From contig DATBQR010000070.1 of NCBI GenBank assembly GCA_036560705.1, forward strand, positions 50,264 to 114,263: a stretch of DNA of 64,000 bases. Direction: 5' to 3'. The notes under the pieces are model-generated. The model worked only from the letters and a program-made list of their open reading frames with translations, did no database searches and had not been told where the DNA came from. The stretch is from RBG-16-66-20 sp036560705 (GTDB taxonomy: Bacteria > Pseudomonadota > Gammaproteobacteria > Burkholderiales > SG8-39). The translations under genes were made by a program, and so were the position numbers. Positions 32,474 through 40,101 of this stretch are shown in pieces; positions within the stretch are counted from its first letter, which is position 1; each line of letters opens with the position of its first letter.

Positions 32474-33295
32474 ATGCTGAAAACGCTTTCATTGCTGACG
32501 ATCTGCGCCAGCGCCCTGGTCGGCCTTGCGGCGTCGGCGCAAACGCCGGCTGAAGTGACGCTGACGCGCATCGATTGCGGCACCGGCGCCACGCCGACGC
32601 CTGTCGGCGAACGCTTTACCGACACCTACGCCTACGGCAAGGACCTGCGCCTGACGTTCACGTTCAGCTGCTACCTGATCAAGCACGGCAGCGAGTACAT
32701 GGTCTGGGACACGGGCTTCGCGCCGGGATCGAACCCCAACGCGCCGAAGGTGGGCATCGTCGAGCGGCTGGCGGAGCTCAAGGTCACGCCCGACCAGGTC
32801 AAGTACGTCGGCATCAGTCACTTCCACGCCGACCATACCGGCCAGCTCGCGCCGTTCGTCAACGCGACGCTCCTCATCGGCAAGGCCGACTGGGACGGCG
32901 TCACCGCGCCGACGCCGATGCAGGGCGCGAACGTGGCGGGATTCAAGGATTGGATCGGCGGCGCGAGGAAGGTCGAGCCGTTGACGCTGGACAAGGACGT
33001 GTTCGGCGACGGCACGGTGGTGATCCTGCGCACGCCGGGGCACACGCCCGGCCACAGCAGCCTGCTGGTCAGGCTGAAGGAGATGGGCCCGGTCCTGCTC
33101 ACCGGCGACCTCGTCCATTTCCGCGAGAACTACGACAACAACGGCGTTCCGGCCTTCAACTACGATCGCGCGGCGACCGTCGCTTCGCTCGACCGGTTCA
33201 AGAAGATCGCGGAAAACCTGAAGGCGACCGTCGTCATCCAGCACGACCTGCGGGACATCGGCAGGCTGCCGGCGTTTCCGGCCGCGGCAAAGTAG
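32474..33295 (+). CDS. Exported MBL-fold metallo-hydrolase (AHL lactonase-like)
   Basis: A 273-residue zinc hydrolase with a signal peptide ending near ALVGLAASAQ. The dinuclear metal site is HFHADHTG (His116, His118, Asp120, His121), with His190 in TPGHTPGH and Asp212 in LTGDLVHF. The overall pattern resembles N-acyl homoserine lactonases and related periplasmic lactonases. It could hydrolyse quorum signals or terpenoid/other lactones; the substrate is not shown. It is the only rightward gene inside the Atu-like block and has its own promoter and ribosome binding site. Confidence 0.85.
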   Translation: MLKTLSLLTICASALVGLAASAQTPAEVTLTRIDCGTGATPTPVGERFTDTYAYGKDLRLTFTFSCYLIKHGSEYMVWDTGFAPGSNPNAPKVGIVERLAELKVTPDQVKYVGISHFHADHTGQLAPFVNATLLIGKADWDGVTAPTPMQGANVAGFKDWIGGARKVEPLTLDKDVFGDGTVVILRTPGHTPGHSSLLVRLKEMGPVLLTGDLVHFRENYDNNGVPAFNYDRAATVASLDRFKKIAENLKATVVIQHDLRDIGRLPAFPAAAK

Positions 33296-33297
33296 CG

Positions 33298-34908
33298 TCA
33301 GGGCCTGGCAACGCCGAACTGAACGGGGCGCGCGCTGCGCGCGTCCCCGTCCCTGCAGATCGATAGCGCGAAGCCGAGCACGTTGCGCGTGTCGCGCGGG
33401 TCGATCAGGCCGTCATCCAGCATCAGCGCGCTGGTAACGAAAGCGCTTTGCTGCTTCTCGAAGTTCCCGACGATCTTCGACTTTGTTTTTTCGATCAGTT
33501 CGGCATCCACGGGCAGGTTTTTTCTCCTCATGCCGCCTTCCATGACGATGGCCATCGTCAGCGCCGCCTGCTCGGCGCCCATCACCGCGGTCTGGGCGTT
33601 GGGCCAGGAGAAGAGGAATCTCGGGTTGTAGGCGCGGCCGCACATGCCGTAGTTGCCGGCGCCGAACGAGGCTCCGCACATGAGCGTGAGTTGCGGCACG
33701 TTGGCGTTGGATACGGCCTGGATCATCTTCGAGCCGTGCTTGATCATGCCGGCTTCTTCCGAGGCCTTGCCGACGATGTAGCCGGTGGTGTTCTGCAGGT
33801 ACAGGATCGGCAGCCCGGCCTGGCAGCAGGCCTGGATGAAGTGCGTGGCCTTGGTCGCGCCCGCGGGATCGAGCGGCCCGTTGTTGGTGACGATGCCAAC
33901 CCGGTGCCCCTGCACCGCGGCGTGGCCGCAGACGGTCGGCATGCCGTAATCGGCCTTGAAATCGAGAAAATCGGAATCGTCCGCGAAGCGCGCTATCGCT
34001 TCGCGCATGTCGACGGGCTTGCGGTAGTCCACGGGCATTACGCCCAGGAGTTCCTCCGCCGGGTACCTGGGAGGTTTTCCGCCTGGAAGATCTGAATTCT
34101 TCCAGTTAAGACGCGAAAGGACTTCTCTCGCCAGCCGCACCCCGTCCGAATCATCTTCCGCCAGGTATTCCCCCAAGCCGGAAACATGCGTGTGCATCAC
34201 CGCACCGCCGAGTTCCTCGTCGGTGGCGATCTCGCCGGTGGCGGCTTTCAGCAGCGGCGGGCCGGCGAGGAAGGCTTTTGCGCGGCCCCGCACCATGATC
34301 ACGTAGTCGGAGAGCCCGGGCATGTAGGCGCCGCCCGCGGTGGAGGAGCCGTGCACTACCGTCACCACCGGCAGGCCCGCGGCGGAGAGCTTCGCCAGGT
34401 TGTAGAAGATTGCGCCGCCATGAATGAAGCCTTCGACGCGGTACTTGAGCAGGTTGGCGCCGGCCGATTCGACAAGGTGCACGAAAGGCAGCTTGTTTTC
34501 CAGCGCCAGGCCCTGCGCGCGCAGCAGCTTCTCGCGGCCCATGTGCTGGATGGCGCCGGCGTCGATGCCCGAATCGCTCGCCACCACCATGGCACGCACG
34601 CCGGCGACGTAGCCGATCCCCGCGATCATGCCGCCGCCGGGGATGCTCTTCTCCGGGTCTGGATTGTCCAGGCAGTAGCCTGCCATCGAAGATAGTTCCA
34701 GCCACGGCGCGCCGGCATCCAGCAGGCGCGCGGTGCGCTCGCGCGGCAGCAGCTGGCCGCGCTTGTCGAAGAGGGGCTTGGCTTCCTCGGATTTCCTTCT
34801 TGTTCTTTCCTCCAAGCCCCTGAGATGCGAAACAAGGTCGAGCATCCGCTTGCGGTTGCCCTGGAAGGTTTCCGAGGAAACATCGAGCTTCGACTGGATG
34901 GCCGGCAT
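33298..34908 (-). CDS. Acyl-CoA carboxylase carboxyltransferase subunit, AtuC/MccB type
   Basis: A 536-residue crotonase-fold carboxyltransferase starting MPAIQSKLDVSSETFQGNRK. It keeps RGQLLPRERTARLLDAG, GGGMIAGIGYVAGV, AGGAYMPGLSDYVIMV, YRKPVDMREAIAR, YLQNTTGYIVGK and CGASFGAGNYGMCGRAYNPRF, which define the methylcrotonyl-/geranyl-CoA carboxylase beta family. It moves carboxyl from biotin to a branched enoyl-CoA. Its own operon holds the SDR upstream (TAATG overlap); the alpha subunit lies in the next leftward operon. Given AtuA nearby, geranyl-CoA carboxylase is the preferred idea, methylcrotonyl-CoA the alternative. Confidence 0.9.
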   Translation of the reverse strand: MPAIQSKLDVSSETFQGNRKRMLDLVSHLRGLEERTRRKSEEAKPLFDKRGQLLPRERTARLLDAGAPWLELSSMAGYCLDNPDPEKSIPGGGMIAGIGYVAGVRAMVVASDSGIDAGAIQHMGREKLLRAQGLALENKLPFVHLVESAGANLLKYRVEGFIHGGAIFYNLAKLSAAGLPVVTVVHGSSTAGGAYMPGLSDYVIMVRGRAKAFLAGPPLLKAATGEIATDEELGGAVMHTHVSGLGEYLAEDDSDGVRLAREVLSRLNWKNSDLPGGKPPRYPAEELLGVMPVDYRKPVDMREAIARFADDSDFLDFKADYGMPTVCGHAAVQGHRVGIVTNNGPLDPAGATKATHFIQACCQAGLPILYLQNTTGYIVGKASEEAGMIKHGSKMIQAVSNANVPQLTLMCGASFGAGNYGMCGRAYNPRFLFSWPNAQTAVMGAEQAALTMAIVMEGGMRRKNLPVDAELIEKTKSKIVGNFEKQQSAFVTSALMLDDGLIDPRDTRNVLGFALSICRDGDARSARPVQFGVARP

Positions 34909-35783
34909 TACCTTAAGACCTTGGGCTTGGCGGCGAGATGGAAGCCGTCGAATGCGGCGGCCGGCGTACTGTTCTGGATCGGCCGGGTCGCCTTGACGTT
35001 CGGCACGGCGCCGTCGACGCGCAGGCACGAACCCGAGATGAACGCCGCGGCCGGCGAGAGCAGGAAGCAGATCGCCGCCGACACTTCCGATTCGGTGCCC
35101 ACCCGCTGCAGGGGGGCGTGCTTCGGCAGCGAGCGGATGCGCTCCTGCATCTCCGGCGGGTATTGGTCGAGGCCGCTGGAGGCGATCCAGCCCGGCGCCA
35201 CCGCGTTGACGCGCAGCGGTGCCCACTCGAAGGCCGCAGTCTCGGTGAAATTGAGCATGCCCGCGCGCGCCGCGCCCGAATGCCCCATGGAAGGCATGCC
35301 CTGCCACATGTCGGCGATGATGTTGACGATGGCGCCGCCGCCGTTCTCCTTGGCTGCCCGCTTCATCCATTGCGTGTAGCACTCGCGCGCCATCAGGAAG
35401 CCGCCGGTGAGGTTGGTGCGCACCACCGCGTCCCAGCCCTTGGCCGAAATGGATTCCAGCGGTGCGGCGAACTGGCCGCCGGCATTGTTCACCAGCGCAT
35501 CGACGCGGCCGAGGTCGGCAAGAATGGCCGACACAGTCGATTTGACCGCTTCTTCTTCGCGGATATCGCAGGCGTAGCAGCGCGCTTCGCCTGCGGCTCT
35601 CGCGATCTCGTCCCGGACTGCATCGAGTTTTTCAATTTTTCTTCCGACAAGGGCGACCCTGGCGCCGAGCGAGGCCAGTTCGTGCGCGGTACAGCGCCCG
35701 ATTCCCGAGCCGCCGCCGGTGACGATGGCGACCTGCCCGGCGAACAGGCCGGGGCGGAACACGGATTGATAGGAGGAAAGCAT
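34908..35783 (-). CDS. SDR oxidoreductase, AtuB/AtuG or PECR-like
   Basis: A 291-residue short-chain dehydrogenase. The cofactor motif TGGGSGIGR (22-30) and NNAGG (98-102) are normal. The usual Tyr-x3-Lys site reads GHSGAARAG (about 166-174), with no Tyr/Lys pair, as in peroxisomal trans-2-enoyl-CoA reductase-like SDRs. It should reduce or oxidise an acyl-CoA in the branched-chain pathway. Its ATG lies within a 12-bp palindrome also found by the AtuA promoter. AGGAGG at 35771-35776 belongs to the coding strand complement and is not its ribosome binding site. Confidence 0.85.
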   Translation of the reverse strand: MLSSYQSVFRPGLFAGQVAIVTGGGSGIGRCTAHELASLGARVALVGRKIEKLDAVRDEIARAAGEARCYACDIREEEAVKSTVSAILADLGRVDALVNNAGGQFAAPLESISAKGWDAVVRTNLTGGFLMARECYTQWMKRAAKENGGGAIVNIIADMWQGMPSMGHSGAARAGMLNFTETAAFEWAPLRVNAVAPGWIASSGLDQYPPEMQERIRSLPKHAPLQRVGTESEVSAAICFLLSPAAAFISGSCLRVDGAVPNVKATRPIQNSTPAAAFDGFHLAAKPKVLR

Positions 35784-35789
35784 TTGCTT
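35778..35789. promoter_or_regulatory. Palindromic operator candidate AAGCATTTGCTT (SDR/amidase)
   Basis: Near-identical to the palindrome at 26835-26846 (one central base differs). It straddles the SDR start codon (CAT at 35781-35783 on this strand) in the 50-bp divergent region with the amidase gene. It links the SDR-carboxyltransferase operon to the AtuA operon by sequence. Confidence 0.5.
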
Positions 35790-35833
35790 TGCGAGTGTCG
35801 TTCAACTGGCGTTCGGTGTAAAGTTTCCGCACC

Positions 35834-37057
35834 ATGCTGCAGATAAATGCCGGCCGGCTCTGGCAGTCCCTGATGGACCTCGCGAAAATCGGCGCCACCG
35901 AGAAAGGCGGCGTGCGGCGCCTCACGCTCACCGACGTGGATCGCCAGGGCCGCGACCAGTTCGTGCGCTGGTGCAAGGAAGCCGGCATGAACGTCGAAGT
36001 GGACGGCATCGGCAACATCTTCGCGCGGCGCGCCGGCACCGAGGCGGGCGCCCTGCCGGTAGCCATGGGCAGCCATCTCGACTCGCAGCCTTCCGGGGGA
36101 AAATTCGACGGCGCCTACGGCGTCATGGCGGGGCTCGAAGTCGTCCGCACGCTGAATGACGCCGGTATCAAGACGCGCGCGCCGGTCGAAGTCGCCGCCT
36201 GGACCAACGAGGAAGGCTCGCGCTTCGTGCCCACGCTCATGGGCTCAGGCGTGTATGCCGGGATTCATCCTCTGGAGGAGATCCTCACGCACAAAGACCT
36301 GGAAGGCATCAGCGTCGGCGATGCGCTCAACCGGATCGGCTACGCCGGCAAGGCGCAGCCGCACCAGCTCGGCGCCTACTTCGAGGCGCACATCGAGCAG
36401 GGACCCATCCTGGAAGAGACGAAGACGACGATCGGCGTGGTGCTGGGCGCGCTCGGCCAGCGCTGGTTCGATGTGGTGGTCGCCGGGCAGGACTCGCACG
36501 CCGGCCCGACGCCGATGGAGACGCGCAGGGACGCGCTGCTCGCGGCGAGCCGCCTCGTCCTCGAAGTCAACCGCATCGCGAACACCTTTCCCGACTACGC
36601 GCGCGGCACGGTGGGCCATATGACGGTGAAGCCCAATTCGCGCAACGTGGTGCCCGGCGAAGTGCGCATGACGGTGGATCTCAGGAACGCGAAGGATTCC
36701 ACGCTCAAGGCCATGGCGCAGGACCTGGAAAAAACCATACGGGAAATAGAAAAGCAGACGCGCACATCGATCACGCTGAAAGAAGTCGTCTACTTCCCGC
36801 CGAGCGAGTTCGCTCCCGACCTCGTCTCGAGCGTGCGCGAGGGCTCCAGGACGTTCGGCTATTCGCACCGCGACATGGTGAGTGGCGCGGCGCACGACGC
36901 GGTCTACATGGCGCGCATCGCGCCGACGGCGATGGTGTTCGTGCCCTGCGAGGGCGGCATCAGCCACAACGAGATCGAGAACGCGCGCCCCGAGGACATC
37001 GCCGCCGGCTGCAACGTGCTGTTGCAGGCGGTGATCAAGAAAGCGGGAACAGCCTAG
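35834..37057 (+). CDS. M20-family Zn-dependent hydrolase (N-carbamoyl-amino-acid / allantoate amidohydrolase type)
   Basis: A 407-residue dinuclear zinc amidohydrolase. Metal ligands are in MGSHLDSQPSGGKFDGAYG (His81, Asp92), WTNEEGSRF (Glu126/127), EAHIEQGPIL and a C-terminal GISHNEIE. It contains the dimerisation lid domain (QDSHAGPTPMETRRDA). Such enzymes cleave N-carbamoyl-L-amino acids, beta-ureidopropionate or allantoate; no hydantoinase or purine gene nearby narrows this. TAAAGT (35819-35824) lies 9 bp before the ATG with no ribosome binding site. Confidence 0.9.
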   Translation: MLQINAGRLWQSLMDLAKIGATEKGGVRRLTLTDVDRQGRDQFVRWCKEAGMNVEVDGIGNIFARRAGTEAGALPVAMGSHLDSQPSGGKFDGAYGVMAGLEVVRTLNDAGIKTRAPVEVAAWTNEEGSRFVPTLMGSGVYAGIHPLEEILTHKDLEGISVGDALNRIGYAGKAQPHQLGAYFEAHIEQGPILEETKTTIGVVLGALGQRWFDVVVAGQDSHAGPTPMETRRDALLAASRLVLEVNRIANTFPDYARGTVGHMTVKPNSRNVVPGEVRMTVDLRNAKDSTLKAMAQDLEKTIREIEKQTRTSITLKEVVYFPPSEFAPDLVSSVREGSRTFGYSHRDMVSGAAHDAVYMARIAPTAMVFVPCEGGISHNEIENARPEDIAAGCNVLLQAVIKKAGTA

Positions 37058-37066
37058 CCCGTCACG

Positions 37067-37081
37067 AGGCGCGAAGCGCCT
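37067..37081. terminator. Short hairpin between convergent amidase and mscS genes
   Basis: AGGCGC / GCGCCT (37067-37072 and 37076-37081) with a GAA loop, in the 23-bp gap between converging genes. Only two T residues follow, so termination is plausible but unproven. Confidence 0.35.
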
Positions 37082-38934
37082 TATCCCTTCACGACGACGG
37101 TGCTGACGCCGTCGGCGAAGCGCACGCCCATCTCCTTCAGCGCCGCCTCGATGCGCCTGAGCGCCGCCGCGCGGATGTCGAACTGCTTGCCGGGCGGGCT
37201 GCGGAACTTGCAGCGGAAGATCTTCACGCCGGGGTCGATCCGGTAGAGCTTGCCCTTGAGCGGCTCGAGGATGTGCTGGCCGATGGCGGTCTCCTCCTTC
37301 ATGTCCTCGCCGACCTTCTTGATCATCTTGCGGATCTTCTCGCTCTCGACGTCGATCGGCAACGGCAGGTTGAACTTGTCGATCACCCAGTCGCGCGAGG
37401 TGTTGCGCACGGAACCGAGCGCCCCGTAGGGCACGAAGTGCAGCGGCCCGTTGTGGTGCCGCAGCGCCACCGAGCGCAGGGTGATGCGCTCGACGTTGCC
37501 CTTGCTGTTGCCGCCGCCCTCGATGTATTCGCCGACGCGGAAGGCGTCGTCCGCGAGGTAGAAGATGCCGGCGATCACGTCGCGCACCAGCGACTGCGCG
37601 CCGAAACCGAGCGCGACGCCGAGCACGCCCGCGCCGGCGAGCAGCGGGGTGATTTCGATGCCGAGCGCCCAGAGGGAAGACAGCACCAGCATCACCAGTA
37701 GCAGCACCGCCGCCGTCACGCGCAGCAGCGGCAGCAGGGTCAGCAGGCGCGAACTTGCGTCCGGCGGCTCGTGCGGATCCACCGGCCCGATGCTCGCGAG
37801 GCGCTGGTCGACGACGCTGCGCACGGCGATCCACACGCCGTGCGCGAGCAGCGCGAGCACGGCGACGCTGAGCAGGCGCAGGCTGACGCGCGCCCAGGGC
37901 CCCAGTTCCTCGGTCAGCGTGGCGAGGGGCGTGTCCAGCGCGAGCGCCGCCGCGCCGAGGCCGGCCAGGGCGGCAACGAAGCGGGACAGCGACAGCACGA
38001 TGACCGGCAGCGCGCCGCCCTCCCTCTCGCCGCCGTTCTCCTCGTCGCGCCAGTAGAAGAACACCATCTCGCGCAGCCCGAGTTGCAGGGCGATCGCCGC
38101 CGCCACGATCGCCGCCACCGCGGCCGCGTGGTCGTGCATCAGCCAAACCGCGTAGACCGCCACGATCAGCAGGGCGAGCGGGAAGGATTTCGGGAACAGC
38201 GGCGCGCGCATCGCCGGGCCGCCCGCCGGGCGGCCGCGCGGGCGCCCGAAAAAGGCGAACACCGTCACGAAGAGCAGCAGCGCCGCGGCGCTGAAGCTCG
38301 CCAGGCGCAGGGCGTTGGCGACGTGCGGCGCCTGTGCCGCGCCGCCTTCGAGCACCGGCGCCAGGAAGCGGCCCACGGCGAGCAGCGCGAGCACCGCCAT
38401 CAGCGCCGCCGCGAGCCAGCGCGCGTGCGCCTGCCGCACCGGCACCAGGCGCAGTTGCGGGCGCCGCGGCGCGAGGACGATGGAAATGCCGATCCACGAC
38501 AGCCGCAGCACCAGCAGGAACAGCGTCGCGGCGATCACCAGCTCGTGCACGCGCGGCGGCCAGGCGAAGGCGGCCGAGGCGCCGATGGTGGCGGCGGTGA
38601 ACAGCAGCAGCCCGGAGGCTTGCAGCATCAGGCGGCGCACGCCGAGCTGAAGCGCCTGCAGCGGCGAGGTCACCGGCGCCGCCGTGACGGCGCGCAGCGA
38701 GGAATAGGCGTAGGTCCAGTAGAGCCATTCCACCGCGATGCCGATGAAGAGGAGAATCACGACGTACGTCGCGCCCCGCACGCCGGCCGCGCTCATCAGC
38801 GCCGAGTGCGTGGATTCGAGCGCGCGCTGGGCGTCCGCCGGGGCGCTCGCCAGATCGAGGCCGAGCGCCTCGATCCTCGCCTTGGCGCTGGCGAGCAGGC
38901 CCACCCACCAGCCCGCCATGCTGGCCTCGGTCAT
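37081..38934 (-). CDS. MscS-family mechanosensitive channel
   Basis: A 617-residue inner-membrane protein. About ten N-terminal helices precede the MscS core: pore helix TPLLAGAGVLGVALGFGAQSLVRDVIAGIFYL (Gly/Ala-packed), then the beta domain with DDAFRVGEYIEGGGNSKGNVERITLRSVALR and VPYGALGSVRNTSRDW. The C-terminal domain is cytoplasmic. It should release solutes on hypo-osmotic shock. I chose ATG 38934 (MTEASMAGWW), which overlaps the stop of the ferredoxin-fusion gene (ATGA). The long N-terminal membrane part resembles larger MscS/MscK-type relatives. Confidence 0.88.
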   Translation of the reverse strand: MTEASMAGWWVGLLASAKARIEALGLDLASAPADAQRALESTHSALMSAAGVRGATYVVILLFIGIAVEWLYWTYAYSSLRAVTAAPVTSPLQALQLGVRRLMLQASGLLLFTAATIGASAAFAWPPRVHELVIAATLFLLVLRLSWIGISIVLAPRRPQLRLVPVRQAHARWLAAALMAVLALLAVGRFLAPVLEGGAAQAPHVANALRLASFSAAALLLFVTVFAFFGRPRGRPAGGPAMRAPLFPKSFPLALLIVAVYAVWLMHDHAAAVAAIVAAAIALQLGLREMVFFYWRDEENGGEREGGALPVIVLSLSRFVAALAGLGAAALALDTPLATLTEELGPWARVSLRLLSVAVLALLAHGVWIAVRSVVDQRLASIGPVDPHEPPDASSRLLTLLPLLRVTAAVLLLVMLVLSSLWALGIEITPLLAGAGVLGVALGFGAQSLVRDVIAGIFYLADDAFRVGEYIEGGGNSKGNVERITLRSVALRHHNGPLHFVPYGALGSVRNTSRDWVIDKFNLPLPIDVESEKIRKMIKKVGEDMKEETAIGQHILEPLKGKLYRIDPGVKIFRCKFRSPPGKQFDIRAAALRRIEAALKEMGVRFADGVSTVVVKG

Positions 38935-40058
38935 TTCGCAGCCTCGGCCTCGGACGGCGCGCCCGCGGCCGACCATTCCTGCGGTGCCTGCGCCGCGGTG
39001 GCGTCGGCGAACGCCGGCAGCAGGCGCGTGACCTGGACGCCGGGGCCGACGACGCGCGCCTGGCAGGCGAGACGTTCGCCCGTGCCCGCGCCGACCCGCT
39101 CCAGCGTGCCGCGCTCCTGGTCTTCGACCGGCGACAGCGATTCCGCACCGGCATCGATGCGCACGCGGCAGGTGCCGCAGCGGCCGCGCCCGGAGCAGAC
39201 GTGCGCGTGCGGCACGTCGTTGAGCAGGCTGATTTCGAGGATCGACAAGCCGAAGCGGCCCTGCGCGTTGGTGCCGCCGTCGTAGGCCACGGCGACCGGC
39301 CTGAGGCGGCTGCGCAGGATCCGTACCGTGAGGATGGCGAACGCGCCCAACACCAGCAGCCCGTAGAACAGGATCGCGCGGCTCTGCAATTCACCCAGCT
39401 CGCGCGTGACCTTGGCGATCCTGCCGACGTTGTCGAGGATCATCTGCTTCCAGGCCGGGTCGCCGGCGAGCCGGTCGAGGACTTCCTGGCCGGCGGAGGC
39501 GAAGCCGAGCAGCGCCAGGATCGGCACCGTGAACAGCACCGGCAGCACGAGGCCGCCGATGCGGCGCCAGATGGGCTTCAACACCAGCCAGGAATACACG
39601 CCGATCGCGCCGTGCATCCAGACCACGATCACCACGAACAGCTGCAGGAAGGCGTAGAACGGCGCGAAACTCCAGTACACCGCGAGGATCTGGCCGTAGT
39701 TGTCGGCGAAGTTCGGCGACACCCGGATGCTGGAGTAGAGAGCGATAGCGTGCGCGATGAGGAGCGGCGGCGTGATCAGGCCCAGCACGAGCTGCGCCAC
39801 GTCCGTCGCGGAAAGCGTCAGGGACCGCCTCGAGCCGATCGCGTAGAGACCCAGGCTGCCATGGACCAGCCCCGCTGTCGCGAGCAGATAGAAGCCGACG
39901 CCGCGCGTCCACGGCGCCGTGAGCACGCCCAGCCAGCGCTCCATCGCTGCCAGCGAATGCAGGCCGATCGCCAGGTTGGTCAGATGGCAGGTGACGAACG
40001 CCATCAGCACCAGCCCCGAGGCAAGCCTGACGGCGCGCACGGTGTTTCCCGCTCCCAT
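38931..40058 (-). CDS. Membrane cytochrome b-like / [2Fe-2S] ferredoxin fusion protein
   Basis: A 375-residue protein. Residues about 10-190 form five helices with His25, His66, His103 and His149, one in each of the first four, like the diheme quinone-binding bundle of succinate dehydrogenase/fumarate reductase membrane subunits. A sixth helix (about 229-247) leads to a cytoplasmic plant-type ferredoxin domain with Cys288, Cys294, Cys297 (VCSGRGRCGTC) and Cys332 (LACQ). Related proteins often go on into an adenylate cyclase domain; here the chain ends after an Ala-rich tail. Its job is probably electron transfer or redox sensing at the membrane. It is coupled to the MscS gene. Confidence 0.8.
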   Translation of the reverse strand: MGAGNTVRAVRLASGLVLMAFVTCHLTNLAIGLHSLAAMERWLGVLTAPWTRGVGFYLLATAGLVHGSLGLYAIGSRRSLTLSATDVAQLVLGLITPPLLIAHAIALYSSIRVSPNFADNYGQILAVYWSFAPFYAFLQLFVVIVVWMHGAIGVYSWLVLKPIWRRIGGLVLPVLFTVPILALLGFASAGQEVLDRLAGDPAWKQMILDNVGRIAKVTRELGELQSRAILFYGLLVLGAFAILTVRILRSRLRPVAVAYDGGTNAQGRFGLSILEISLLNDVPHAHVCSGRGRCGTCRVRIDAGAESLSPVEDQERGTLERVGAGTGERLACQARVVGPGVQVTRLLPAFADATAAQAPQEWSAAGAPSEAEAAK

Positions 40059-40101
40059 GCGGGTGATTATAGAGGTCCTTTATCCCTTATCATCCGCTCC
40101 G

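Noticed and set aside
34084..34102. Inverted repeat CTGGAAGA/TCTTCCAG within the carboxyltransferase gene
   Set aside because: Inside coding sequence with no regulatory context; likely chance.
36245..39394. 1049-codon minus-strand frame spanning amidase, mscS and the ferredoxin fusion
   Set aside because: It crosses several real genes on both strands and is compositionally biased; high GC explains the lack of stops.
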